A stretch of 64,000 nt of DNA, from NCBI GenBank assembly GCA_022824945.1, contig JAJDYX010000017.1, positions 83,847 to 147,846 of the forward strand, read 5' to 3'. Positions within the stretch are counted from its first letter, which is position 1, and each line of letters begins with the position of its first letter. The notes under the pieces were generated by a model, which was not told the origin of the DNA, ran no database searches, and worked only from the letters and a program-made list of their open reading frames with translations. The position numbers and the translations under genes were made by a program. Shown here piece by piece: positions 42,920 through 52,285 of this stretch. The DNA is from Candidatus Latescibacterota bacterium (GTDB lineage Bacteria > Latescibacterota > UBA2968).

Positions 42920-45307
42920 ATGATTTTGAGTTATCTCCGCACATCTTTCCGCAATCTTTTTCGGCACCGCCTTTACACACTCGTCAACATCTTTGGCCTT
43001 GCCGTGGGGATGGCGGCTTGTATCCTCGTCGGTCTGTTCTTGCAGCACGAGTTCAGCTATGACGCCTATCATCGGGACATAGACCGCATTCATCGCGTGA
43101 TGCGGCTTGTACACCCATCAGGTGGCGGCCTTCCATACTATCCATTCGGCACGCAATATCGGGCTGGCTACACACTTGTCGATGAATTGCCCGAAATTGA
43201 AGATATGACCCACTTCATCACGCGCCCCATGTGGGCTGGTCTTGAAGATCGCGGTTTCGATGTGCGCGGTACTGTAGCCAATCCCAATTTCCTGCGCTTT
43301 TTCACCTTTCCCCTGATCGATGGAAGCCAGCCACCCGAACTAACACCTGGATCCGTCTATATCACAGAAAGTTTTGCACAAAAGCTCTTTGGCACCACAG
43401 ACGTTATCGGTCAAACGCTCAAGATTTACTACAAGTGGGTAGAAGGCGACTTCCTCATCGACGGTATTCTCCGAGATCAGCCTGCTGCCACATCAGGTGA
43501 GTTTGTGTTGGACCTGTTAATCACTTATGAAGGAACCTCTGGGCCCGGAAGTACACCATGGGGACAGCAATGGTCTTCCACAACAAAATTCCTCGTTCTC
43601 AAAACCTTTGTTCGGCTCGCGCCTGATGCTTCCCCGTCATCACTTCGTCCCAAACTGGATGATTTTGCACGCCGTCATCTGGGCAATGGCGCAGATCCTC
43701 GTAACACCTACGACCTTATGCCTTTGCGTCGTCAGCATTTGTATGCCCGACGCGATTTCCAATTGCAGATGGATGTGTTGGGGGACATCAACCGCTGCTA
43801 TACTTTTGGCCTTGTTGGAGCAATCATTTTGGCGCTGGCATGTGTCAACTTCGTAAACCTCTCCACAGCGCGGGGAGCGAATCGCGCCCTGGAAGTTGGT
43901 GTCCGCAAGGCCGTGGGATCCACACGCGCTCAGCTTGTCACCCAGTTTCTCGGAGAGACTGTTCTTCTCGCCGGGATATCGGCTATTTTGGCGCTCGCCA
44001 TTGTCGAACTAACACTTCCCATAGTGAATAGCATACTAATTTCTTCTTTACAGCTAAATGCCTGGTCCATCGTCGGTACTGCATTGCTCGCACTCTTTGT
44101 TGGCCTAATTGCCGGTATCTATCCAGCAATGTTCTTATCATCCTTTGCTGCTGTGCAAGTTCTAAAGGGATCAGGACAGAAGATCGGCGGACGATCCCAA
44201 CTTCGGCGAAGTCTGGTAACTTTCCAATTTGCCATTTCGGTGGCCCTCGTCATTGGTACCCTCATTACCTGGCAGCAAACAAACTATATTCGCACACGCG
44301 ACCTCGGGTTTGCAAAAGAGGGCTTAATTACAATGCCCCTGATTAAAGAAGATCAACGCTTGCGCGAGCACTTTGAAAGTATTCGAGACCGTTTTGAAAC
44401 AAGCCCTGACGTTTTGGGCGCGACTGTTTCGCTGTTTCCGCCTGGTTCTGAAAATAATACGGATCGCTTGCTAATCAGACGGCTGGACCGCACAGATTCC
44501 ATGAATGTCCACTACCTGCCAGTAGATCACAAGTTTACCGAGGTCTATGACATCCCCATCCTTGAAGGCAGACCGCTGGCCCTAACTGACAAGGATCAAT
44601 TAAACTTACTCCTGAACGAAACAGCCGCTCAGGCACTCGGCGGCGCAAAACCGGGTACCGTCCTGCGCGTTTGGGGTAGAGATTTCACTGTCGTCGGTAT
44701 TTTCAAAGACTTTCACAACAGCAGTCTGCACAATCCCGTGCGGCCTCTGATGCTTGTATATCGGCCATGGTACGATTACGTCACCGTCAAAGTGCGTATG
44801 GACAACCTGCCCAAAACACTGGATTTTCTCGCATCAGTCTGGAAGGATTTTGTACCGGCTCACGCCTTCAAATTCCTCTTTATTGATGATTTCTTAAACA
44901 ACTTCTACCGCGGCGAGATGCGTACCCAGAAAGCCTTCACCTATCTTTCGGGCCTGGCCATTTTTGTCGTCTGCCTGGGTCTTTTGGGTCTGATTGCCTA
45001 TACCACAGAAGTCCGCACCAAAGAAATCGGTGTTCGCAAAGTCCTGGGGGCATCATCTGGCGATATTCTAATTCTCCTACTGAAAGAATTTGCGGTACTC
45101 ATCATCATCGCAAGTCTGCTGGCATGGCCCGCCGCCTATCTCTTCACCCGGTCCTGGCTAGACCGCTTTGCCTACCGAATCGATCTGGATCCAGGCGTGT
45201 TTCTCATCGGAAGCCTGCTGGTGCTTTTGATCGCATTCTGCACCATCAGCTTGCAGGCCATCCGCGCTGCACGCGCCAATCCGGTTGACGCGCTGCGTTA
45301 TGAATGA
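42920..45307 (+). CDS. Orphan FtsX/MacB-type permease, array copy 4
   Basis: This 795-residue protein is the near-duplicate of copy 2. It shares its ribosome-site region (GGGGGGCAAA before the ATG, against GGGAGGGCAAA) and nearly all landmarks, but lacks the eight-residue insertion and ends NPVDALRYE. Differences are spread along the gene, so the duplication is not brand new. The gene starts 30 bases after the stop of copy 3. A possible upstream GTG-like start at 42908 is less likely. Ligand unknown. Confidence 0.9.
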   Translation: MILSYLRTSFRNLFRHRLYTLVNIFGLAVGMAACILVGLFLQHEFSYDAYHRDIDRIHRVMRLVHPSGGGLPYYPFGTQYRAGYTLVDELPEIEDMTHFITRPMWAGLEDRGFDVRGTVANPNFLRFFTFPLIDGSQPPELTPGSVYITESFAQKLFGTTDVIGQTLKIYYKWVEGDFLIDGILRDQPAATSGEFVLDLLITYEGTSGPGSTPWGQQWSSTTKFLVLKTFVRLAPDASPSSLRPKLDDFARRHLGNGADPRNTYDLMPLRRQHLYARRDFQLQMDVLGDINRCYTFGLVGAIILALACVNFVNLSTARGANRALEVGVRKAVGSTRAQLVTQFLGETVLLAGISAILALAIVELTLPIVNSILISSLQLNAWSIVGTALLALFVGLIAGIYPAMFLSSFAAVQVLKGSGQKIGGRSQLRRSLVTFQFAISVALVIGTLITWQQTNYIRTRDLGFAKEGLITMPLIKEDQRLREHFESIRDRFETSPDVLGATVSLFPPGSENNTDRLLIRRLDRTDSMNVHYLPVDHKFTEVYDIPILEGRPLALTDKDQLNLLLNETAAQALGGAKPGTVLRVWGRDFTVVGIFKDFHNSSLHNPVRPLMLVYRPWYDYVTVKVRMDNLPKTLDFLASVWKDFVPAHAFKFLFIDDFLNNFYRGEMRTQKAFTYLSGLAIFVVCLGLLGLIAYTTEVRTKEIGVRKVLGASSGDILILLLKEFAVLIIIASLLAWPAAYLFTRSWLDRFAYRIDLDPGVFLIGSLLVLLIAFCTISLQAIRAARANPVDALRYE

Positions 45308-45321
45308 AAGGAGACAGACTC

Positions 45322-45393
45322 GTGTTATTCAACAATTTTCATGTCACAATTGCGCTTCGAAACTTGAACAGTTCTAAAAAAGTTCAGCCTTGA
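45322..45393 (+). pseudogene. N-terminal relic of another array permease
   Basis: AAAGGAG followed by GTG opens a 23-codon frame reading VLFNNFHVTIALRNLNSSKK and three more residues before TGA. The FNNFHVTIALRNL part matches the N-terminal signature of the array permeases (for example FKNYLVIAIRNLL). The remaining ~780 codons are absent, and the HNH module lies in that place. Confidence 0.65.
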
Positions 45394-45408
45394 AAAACGG
45401 TTACTATT

Positions 45409-45431
45409 GACTATTTTATAGGAAAATAGTC
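45409..45431. promoter_or_regulatory. Perfect 9-bp palindrome, candidate operator
   Basis: GACTATTTT and AAAATAGTC surround ATAGG, 32 bases before the HNH-module start. It overlaps a TTGACT that could be a -35 box. Confidence 0.5.
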
Positions 45432-45462
45432 GTATTGCGCCGCAAACATCAAGAGGTCTATC

Positions 45463-45813
45463 ATGAAAATCACGATGGATATTCCCGATGATCTGGCCGC
45501 GCGGTTGCGCGATAGAGAAGATCACGCCGAAATTATAGAACTTGGACTTCGCAAAATTGATGCAAATATGCATTCGACCTTTGAAGATGCTTCGGAGATA
45601 TTAGAAAAGCTGATCGCCCTTCCTTCTGCCGAAGAAATTATAAAGCTTCGACCATCAGATAGATTACAAAAACGGATTGATGATCTGCTTGAAAAAAATC
45701 GCACTGAAGGATTGCACCCAGAAGAAGAAAGAGAGTGGGCGCAATATGAATACCTGGAACATCTGGTTCGCTTAGCCAAAGCCAACGCTGCCTTAAAGCT
45801 CAAGACCAAATGA
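45463..45813 (+). CDS. Small helical protein paired with HNH endonuclease
   Basis: This 116-residue acidic, mostly helical protein begins MKITMDIPDDLAARLRDRED, like the start of many antitoxin-type or RHH-like proteins, and ends with a basic tail (ALKLKTK). Its stop overlaps the HNH gene start (ATGA), so they are translated together. Such pairs are common in cyanobacteria and other bacteria with unproven function. AGAGG precedes the ATG, and a palindrome lies upstream that could be an autoregulatory site. Confidence 0.7.
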   Translation: MKITMDIPDDLAARLRDREDHAEIIELGLRKIDANMHSTFEDASEILEKLIALPSAEEIIKLRPSDRLQKRIDDLLEKNRTEGLHPEEEREWAQYEYLEHLVRLAKANAALKLKTK

Positions 45814-46220
45814 GTTCATCATATATTCCCACCAATCTGCGCAGTCAAGTCATTGAACGCGCGAATGAACTGTACGAATACTGTCGCATTCCACAATCAT
45901 TTTCATTTTCTACACACGAAATCGATCACATCATCGCCCAGAAACACGGTGGGCAAACCATCTCGGAAAACCTCGCGCTTTCCTGTTCATTATGTAATAA
46001 ATACAAGGGAAGCGACATAGCCTCTATTGATCCACAAACAGGGATTATCACCCCGCTGTTCAATCCTCGCCAGGATATTTGGGATGATCATTTCGAATTG
46101 CAAGTACCTGGCAATATTCATCCGCTAACGCCAAAAGGTCGCGCAACAGCTCGCCTGCTCCAATTCAATCAATCCTTTAGCATTGCAGAACGGAGACTCC
46201 TTATTCTACCAAGGGTTTAA
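45810..46220 (+). CDS. HNH endonuclease-like protein with one zinc Cys replaced
   Basis: This 136-residue protein has an HNH core: FSTHEIDHIIAQKHGGQTIS (Asp39, His40) and LALSCSLCNKYKGSDIAS (Cys59, Cys62, Asn63). Relatives carry a first CxxC knuckle written CEYC. Here it is Y22-E-Y-C25, from a single-base TGC to TAC type change, so the structural zinc site may be incomplete. It would be a DNA nuclease, perhaps inactive. It overlaps the small upstream gene by four bases and sits in the gap left by a lost permease. Confidence 0.78.
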   Translation: MSSSYIPTNLRSQVIERANELYEYCRIPQSFSFSTHEIDHIIAQKHGGQTISENLALSCSLCNKYKGSDIASIDPQTGIITPLFNPRQDIWDDHFELQVPGNIHPLTPKGRATARLLQFNQSFSIAERRLLILPRV

Positions 46221-46404
46221 TAACCTTTACTAAAGTGCTGTTTGCGTCAGCCAAATCCCGAACTGTCATAATAAAATCAAGCAGTTTCAAGATTCGCCTC
46301 AAGATGCAGGCGTCGCCACTTGCGATGCACATGCTGCCAAATGGAGAGGCAAAGACTACTTTGAAGATTAAGTCCCGCTACCGCAGGCTAAAAGGGCTAT
46401 ACAC
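46221..46404. other. Gap between HNH module and GNAT gene
   Basis: A short frame within it ends in CDAHAAKWRGKDYFED and a stop, which looks like a coding remnant, but I cannot assign it. No clear promoter seen. Confidence 0.4.
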
Positions 46405-47232
46405 ATGGATAATATTCTGTCTGAAGCCAATCCTGAACTACTCTCGCACGCTACGGAGAACAATCTATACGATTTATATACCGAAATAGGAAAATTAGAC
46501 AAAGGAGAGTTATTCGTACAAGAAGACATTGAGTGGGTTATTGCCAGACCTTATTGGCCTAACTTCATTTTCAGGCCACAATTTAAACCACAGTCCATAT
46601 CTCTGCGCCTTTCACATATTATCAGAAAGATCAGGAACTTAGACGCACCACCGGTCATGCAAGTAGGCAATCAAGCAAAACCAAATGATTTGGATGAATG
46701 TCTAAAAAGAAACGGCTTCCAGATGCTGGTTGAGAGATCTCGTATGGCTCTCGACCTAAAAGCAAAGTACCTTAGCTCTGCAACGCCGAATAAGCTGGAT
46801 ATTTTTAAAATAAAGAACCGGGAAGATTTTGAAATATGGATTGACGTAGCATTAAGATCGTTCAATTCCTACCTGGGTAAGGATATATTTGGTTCCTTAT
46901 TGAATGGGGAAAAAGTGAGATTTTATTCTGGCGTACATAATGGCCAGGTAGTAGCTACGTCTATGATCTTCTTCTCCGCAGGTGTGGCAGGGATCTATTT
47001 TGTATCTGTCATTCCAGAATTGAGAAATCGCGGTATGGGTAGGGAGATGATGTTAAGATGCATATACGACGCACAAGAATTGGGATATAATTATTGCATC
47101 TTGCAAGCAACTGACATAGGTGAGCACTTATACAGAAGTCTGGGATTCAAGCTCTGTGGCACATTAAAATACTTCTTCTTTCCCGATGTGAGTGTACAAT
47201 CATTTTTACAAAATAACACGGAAGACACCTGA
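46405..47232 (+). CDS. GNAT-family N-acetyltransferase with N-terminal extension
   Basis: This 275-residue protein has a C-terminal GNAT fold. The acetyl-CoA loop is SVIPELRNRGMGREMML (about 204-220), followed by ILQATDIGEHLYRSLGFKLCGTLKYF. The N-terminal ~135 residues look like a second, degenerate GNAT-like half. It would acetylate an amine on a small molecule, peptide or antibiotic. The ATG follows AAAGGG. Permease 6 starts 22 bases after the stop, fitting cotranscription. Confidence 0.85.
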   Translation: MDNILSEANPELLSHATENNLYDLYTEIGKLDKGELFVQEDIEWVIARPYWPNFIFRPQFKPQSISLRLSHIIRKIRNLDAPPVMQVGNQAKPNDLDECLKRNGFQMLVERSRMALDLKAKYLSSATPNKLDIFKIKNREDFEIWIDVALRSFNSYLGKDIFGSLLNGEKVRFYSGVHNGQVVATSMIFFSAGVAGIYFVSVIPELRNRGMGREMMLRCIYDAQELGYNYCILQATDIGEHLYRSLGFKLCGTLKYFFFPDVSVQSFLQNNTEDT

Positions 47233-47254
47233 CTTTGTTCACGGAAAAACGCCA

Positions 47255-49702
47255 ATGCTCAAAAACTATTTAACCATCGCCATCCGAATCCTGTTTCGGT
47301 ACAAGGGATATTCGCTCATCAATATATCGGGATTGGCTATCGGCATAGCGTGTGCTGCGCTGATACTGCTTTACGTTCAAGATGAACTCAATTTTGACAC
47401 GCACCATATCAAACGCGACCATATTTACAGAGTACTCCGCGAGCTGAAAAGCGGAGATAACAGCATATTCAGCTATCGTACATCGGGTGCTCTGGCACCT
47501 GCTATTCTACAAAACATTCCCGCCGCAGAACAGGCCATCCGAACCTTTTGGTTTAAAACATTTGTTCGTTATGAAGACACACTGTTCGATCTCCAATATT
47601 GTATTGCCGACCCTGGAATTTTAAATGTATTCACCATCCCATTTCTCAAAGGGGATCCAGAAACAGCTTTACAAGGTGCGGGCACAGCGGTTTTGACAGC
47701 ATCTGCAGCAACCAGAATCTTCGGCAGGGTTGATCCCATCGGCAAGCAACTGCGGGTAGATGGGGACAAAGATGGCACCATCTACACCATAACGGGCATT
47801 GTCTCAGATCCCCCCACGAATAATTCATTGCATTTTGAACTGCTCACGGCGCATGTCTCGCGCATCATACCTAATTTTCTCAGGCATTGGACAGAGTGGA
47901 ACCCTATGTCACAGTATCGCGCTATTGAAACCTATGTTTTGTTACGTGAACAGGCAGATCCAGTAGCATTTCAAAAGCAGCTTGGTGAAATTATGAAACG
48001 CTACATGGGCGATACAGTTGCGGAAAACAATGCATATCACTTACAGGCAATGAACAGGATGCACCTGTATTCAGCACAGGATTTTGGCATGCGCGACTAC
48101 CTCTCGCAAGACGCAGGAAGACCGGCCTATGGCGATATCAATCAAATTTACCTGCTATCCATTATTGCCCTGATCGTGCTCATTATTGCCTGCGTCAATT
48201 TTATCAACCTGACGACATCGCGAGCGATTTCTCGGGCAACTGAAGTAGGCGTTCGCAAAGCAGTAGGCGCGCATCGAGGGGTATTAATACGCCAGTTTTT
48301 CTTTGAAATCATGCTCCTAACATTGGCAAGCAGTATCATTGCTCTTTGTCTTCTGGAACTGATACTGCCCGGGTTTAATGCCTTTGTTGCCAAAGATCTC
48401 ACCCTGAACCCACAACACAATCCAATCCCCTATATTATCGGACCTATGGTCGTATTGATAATAGGTATCATAGCTGGTAGCATCCCGGCGTTTTACCTGT
48501 CCGCCTTTCAACCCATCCAGGTACTTTCGGGAAAATCCCCGGCTGGACTAAATCAAAAATCCAGACTTCGGCAAGGGCTTGTAATCTTTCAATTTGGAAT
48601 GGCAGCAATTCTAATCGCATTTACTTTTATCGTTCACAAACAACTCAAATATATGCAGGGAAAAGACCTTGGATTTCTCAAAGAACAGATAATTGAATTA
48701 GATATATTCTGGAAAGCGCGAGATGTACAGGGCAGGGATTTAGTGGCTCGCTATCGGGAAGTGAAACAGATCTTTTTGCAGCACCCAAATGTCCTATCAG
48801 CCACGGCGACGCGGTTTCCACAGGATCGTCCTGCGCCCTTAAATGTATATCAGGCTGAAGGCTTGTCAGATGAATGGCGATTTGGAGAATTTGACATAGA
48901 CGAATCGTATGTTGACTTCTTTGGCGTAGATGTCGTTCAAGGCCGGAATTTGTTCATAGGAGATCGATATCAAGATAGGGATTTACCAGTCAAATATTTG
49001 CTGAATGAAACCGCCGTAAAAATGATAGGCTGGGATCAACCTATCGGCAAGCGATTTGGCCGTGCAGGCAGAATAGACGGTGTAGTTATCGGCGTAATCG
49101 GTGACTTTCATTTGGGGAGCCTGCATCATCAAATCCCGCCCCTGGTATTCCGGCAGGGTTCGATAAAATTTTTGTATCTCAAAATTGCCCCTCAAAATAT
49201 GCGTGAAACCCTTCAATTTATCGGACAAATGTGGAATGAACTATTACCCGAACGACCTTTTACCTATGCATTTTTAGACGAAAAACTGGACCGCACAAAC
49301 TATGCAAAAGAAATTCAGTTGAGCCAGGTCTTCAATGCATTCTCTGCATTGGCCATTCTCATCTCTTGCCTGGGGCTCCTGGGACTGGTCTCATTCATGG
49401 TTGAGCGACGCACAAAAGAAATTGGAATACGGAAAGTATTAGGCGCATCAGAGTACGATATTTTGCGACTATTCTTAAAAGAATTTTTGCTCCTGGTCAT
49501 TATAGCAAATGCGATTGCTCTCCCCATCGCCTACTGGGGCATTCACCAATGGTTAGAATCATTTGCCTATCGAACACAAGCGGAAATCACCCTGTTTGCT
49601 GGAACGGGATTGTTAACCCTGTTCATTACCGGGATCACCGTAGGATTTCTCATCTTGAAAAACGCGCGCAGAAATCCAGTGGAAGCTCTAAGGTATGAAT
49701 AG
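47255..49702 (+). CDS. Orphan FtsX/MacB-type permease, array copy 6
   Basis: This 815-residue permease starts MLKNYLTIAIRILFRYKGYS with LINISGLAIGIACAALILL. Further landmarks are ELNFDTHHIKRDHIYRVLREL, first FtsX core AISRATEVGVRKAVGAHRGVLI, second core MVERRTKEIGIRKVLGASEY, and tail NPVEALRYE. The frame is open upstream to 47192, overlapping the GNAT gene, but the array N-terminus places the start at 47255, where only a weak GGA is seen. I number it copy 6, counting the relic at 45322 as copy 5. No ATPase nearby. Confidence 0.9.
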   Translation: MLKNYLTIAIRILFRYKGYSLINISGLAIGIACAALILLYVQDELNFDTHHIKRDHIYRVLRELKSGDNSIFSYRTSGALAPAILQNIPAAEQAIRTFWFKTFVRYEDTLFDLQYCIADPGILNVFTIPFLKGDPETALQGAGTAVLTASAATRIFGRVDPIGKQLRVDGDKDGTIYTITGIVSDPPTNNSLHFELLTAHVSRIIPNFLRHWTEWNPMSQYRAIETYVLLREQADPVAFQKQLGEIMKRYMGDTVAENNAYHLQAMNRMHLYSAQDFGMRDYLSQDAGRPAYGDINQIYLLSIIALIVLIIACVNFINLTTSRAISRATEVGVRKAVGAHRGVLIRQFFFEIMLLTLASSIIALCLLELILPGFNAFVAKDLTLNPQHNPIPYIIGPMVVLIIGIIAGSIPAFYLSAFQPIQVLSGKSPAGLNQKSRLRQGLVIFQFGMAAILIAFTFIVHKQLKYMQGKDLGFLKEQIIELDIFWKARDVQGRDLVARYREVKQIFLQHPNVLSATATRFPQDRPAPLNVYQAEGLSDEWRFGEFDIDESYVDFFGVDVVQGRNLFIGDRYQDRDLPVKYLLNETAVKMIGWDQPIGKRFGRAGRIDGVVIGVIGDFHLGSLHHQIPPLVFRQGSIKFLYLKIAPQNMRETLQFIGQMWNELLPERPFTYAFLDEKLDRTNYAKEIQLSQVFNAFSALAILISCLGLLGLVSFMVERRTKEIGIRKVLGASEYDILRLFLKEFLLLVIIANAIALPIAYWGIHQWLESFAYRTQAEITLFAGTGLLTLFITGITVGFLILKNARRNPVEALRYE

Positions 49703-49722
49703 TCAGGTATAGTGTTGGAAGA

Positions 49723-49745
49723 GGTGTTTCCCGAAACGAAACACC
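49723..49745 (+). promoter_or_regulatory. Hairpin between permease copies 6 and 7
   Basis: GGTGTTTC and GAAACACC form an 8-bp stem around CCGAAAC. No T-run follows. It may modulate translation of the next gene, which starts 32 bases later. Confidence 0.5.
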
Positions 49746-49776
49746 CTGTGCCATCAGGACTTTCGGAGATCGTTTC

Positions 49777-52254
49777 ATGCTGAAGAACTATATCGCAGTC
49801 TTGATTCGATACATGCTGAAAAACAAGCAATATGTTGTACTGAATATCGCGGGACTTGCCATAGGAATGACCACTGTGATGCTTATCGCGCTCTTTGTCC
49901 GGCACGAGTTTAGTTATGACCGATTTCACAAAGATTCTCATCTGCTCTACCGGGTCTTGCGAGAGACGCGATCCGATCAGGGTCAATCCACATATTCAGA
50001 ACGACTGTCTGGCGCACTTGGTCAGGTTATTCGGGAAGAAATGCCGGAAGTAAATCAAGTAGTCCGTCTGCATCGTCGTGACGCCTGGATAAAATATCAA
50101 GACAGAGTGTTCGAGCAGATCTTCTGTCTGGCCGATGAAGAGCTTATGGAGATGTTTCACTTTCCCGTACATACCGGGGGACAAGCTCAGTGGGTACTCA
50201 GAGAACCGGGATCAATCCTGGTAACGCAATCCGCAGCTCAAAAATTCTTTGGAAGCGAGAACCCAATCGGTCAGGTCCTTTCAGTAGAAAATTACTTATT
50301 CGGAGGAGAATACCGTGTGGCAGGTGTTCTGGAGGATATCCCGCATACATCTACGATCTTTTTTGATTTTCTCATCTCTCCGCAAAGTCTGAGGAATGAG
50401 TTCAGATACTGGGATACGTGGCTTCCACGAGGCGCCGCCCGTGTCGAGATCTATTTGCGCCTTTCCGAAACGGCCTCTTTAAAGAGCCTGGAAGCAAAGC
50501 TGAATGACGCAATGCTGAGACATATGGGCGAGGAAATCGCGAGGACCAATGCCTATCATCTTCAGCGTGTGAACGACATTTACCTCCTCTCGGGAGACCG
50601 ATTTGGCATCCTCAAACAGACATTCAGCTATATCATCAAGCGGCCGTATGGGAGCCAGAAAACCGTGGAACAAGCCTCGCTCATCGGGATCCTTATTCTC
50701 ATCATTGCCGCAATGAATTTCGTGAATCTGTCCACAGCCCTATCGATCAGCCGAAACAGAGAGGTTGCACTGCGAAAAGTTGTAGGAGCAAACCGGGGCC
50801 AACTAATCAGACAATTTTTAGGGGAGTCCCTGCTGTTGGCCCTGCTTGCGCTACTGGTCGCCGTTATTCTAACGGAACTCACGCTGCCTATATTCCGGTC
50901 CTTTGTTGACCGACCTCTGTTCATCAGTACAGAAGACTTCCCCGCAATTGCAATTTCGGCACTCGGATTGGCTTTGATTGTTGGCCTGGCGGCGGGACTC
51001 TATCCTGCCATTTTCCTTTCTGGCTTCCAACCCGCGAGTACCCTCAAGGGAGGCCCTCAGCCTGGATCGAGCAGAAGGGGCGGATTTCGAAAAGTACTGG
51101 TCATTCTTCAGTTTTCAATATCCAGCATTCTGATTGTGGGAACCCTGGTGGTATCCAGTCAATTATCTTTCATCCGCACTCAATTTGGATTTAATAAAGA
51201 CCATATTATCCTGTTGCCAATTTTCCAGGTAGCTGGCAGCGTCGAAGAGCTTGGACCACTCGGGACCCAGTTAAAAAAACGATTTCAGACGATAAAACAG
51301 GGCTTCCTCGATCACCCCAATGTTTTGAAGGCCTCAACGTCGCGATTTTATCTACAGGACTGGTCCGCACACTATAAATTCAGAACGCCAGAGATGGCTG
51401 AATTTTTAGAGATGCGGACATTTCCAGTGGATGAGGATTTTTTCGAGCTATATGAGATTCCATTCGTGGGCGGAAGGACGTTCCTAAGGGAGTACACGGC
51501 CATCGCACATCGAGAACGAATCAGGACGGGACAAGAGGAGTTCTTCATTCTCAACGAAGCCGCCGTAAAGCGTCTGGGATTGGCCCATCCCGTCGGACAG
51601 CCGTTTGAATGGGCAGGACGAACGAGAGGAACAATCATAGGCGTTGTGAAAAATTTTCATTTACGCACGCTCCATGAAGAAATTGAGCCGGCCGTGTTCA
51701 CAACAGAACACTGGAATATGAAAATCCTGCATCTGAAGATCGCATCGGAAGGGGTGCCCGAAACCCTGGAATTCCTCAAAAAAACCTGGCACCGTTTTCT
51801 CCCTCAGCGTCCATTCGACTATGAATTTCTCGATGCGCGTTTGGATTTCTACTATAGAGAAGAAATTCGACTGGGCCAGATCTTCGGTACATTTTCTTTT
51901 ATCGCCATCTTCGTTGCTTGTTTGGGACTCGTCGGTCTCTCCGCCTTCGTTATCCAACTTCGAACCCGAGAGATAGGCGTTCGAAAAGTCCTTGGTGCCT
52001 CTGTGTCGAGCATTGTACTATTGCTTTTCAACGAGTTTTCGAAGTTGATTGTCGCTTCAAATCTCATTGCTTTGCCGATCGCATTCTATCTCCTCGGTCA
52101 CTGGCTCGAGAGCTACCCTTACCGGATTCAACTGGGCATCGAGCCGTTTCTTCTGAGCGGAATCATTACGATCGTCGTTTCTTTCACGACAATCAGTCTC
52201 CATGCTTTCAGAGCGGCGACAACCAATCCGATAAACGCACTGCGGACAGAATAG
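49777..52254 (+). CDS. Orphan FtsX/MacB-type permease, array copy 7
   Basis: This 825-residue permease starts MLKNYIAVLIRYMLKNKQYV with VLNIAGLAIGMTTVMLIAL. It has EFSYDRFHKDSHLLYRVLRET, first FtsX core SISRNREVALRKVVGANRGQLI, second core IQLRTREIGVRKVLGASVSS, and tail NPINALRTE. CGGAG lies a little further than usual before the ATG. A P-loop kinase gene follows after about 30 bases behind AAGGAG. It ends the uninterrupted permease block; the following 9 kb holds small enzymes before copy 8. Confidence 0.9.
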   Translation: MLKNYIAVLIRYMLKNKQYVVLNIAGLAIGMTTVMLIALFVRHEFSYDRFHKDSHLLYRVLRETRSDQGQSTYSERLSGALGQVIREEMPEVNQVVRLHRRDAWIKYQDRVFEQIFCLADEELMEMFHFPVHTGGQAQWVLREPGSILVTQSAAQKFFGSENPIGQVLSVENYLFGGEYRVAGVLEDIPHTSTIFFDFLISPQSLRNEFRYWDTWLPRGAARVEIYLRLSETASLKSLEAKLNDAMLRHMGEEIARTNAYHLQRVNDIYLLSGDRFGILKQTFSYIIKRPYGSQKTVEQASLIGILILIIAAMNFVNLSTALSISRNREVALRKVVGANRGQLIRQFLGESLLLALLALLVAVILTELTLPIFRSFVDRPLFISTEDFPAIAISALGLALIVGLAAGLYPAIFLSGFQPASTLKGGPQPGSSRRGGFRKVLVILQFSISSILIVGTLVVSSQLSFIRTQFGFNKDHIILLPIFQVAGSVEELGPLGTQLKKRFQTIKQGFLDHPNVLKASTSRFYLQDWSAHYKFRTPEMAEFLEMRTFPVDEDFFELYEIPFVGGRTFLREYTAIAHRERIRTGQEEFFILNEAAVKRLGLAHPVGQPFEWAGRTRGTIIGVVKNFHLRTLHEEIEPAVFTTEHWNMKILHLKIASEGVPETLEFLKKTWHRFLPQRPFDYEFLDARLDFYYREEIRLGQIFGTFSFIAIFVACLGLVGLSAFVIQLRTREIGVRKVLGASVSSIVLLLFNEFSKLIVASNLIALPIAFYLLGHWLESYPYRIQLGIEPFLLSGIITIVVSFTTISLHAFRAATTNPINALRTE

Positions 52255-52285
52255 ATAGTGATGAGGATAAGAAGGAGATATTGTC

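Noticed and set aside
33890..47255. Sigma-54 promoters before the other array permeases
   Set aside because: I looked at the gaps before copies 2, 3, 4 and 6 for TGGCA-N6-TTGC with correct spacing and found none; TGGCACATT near 47157 lacks the second box.
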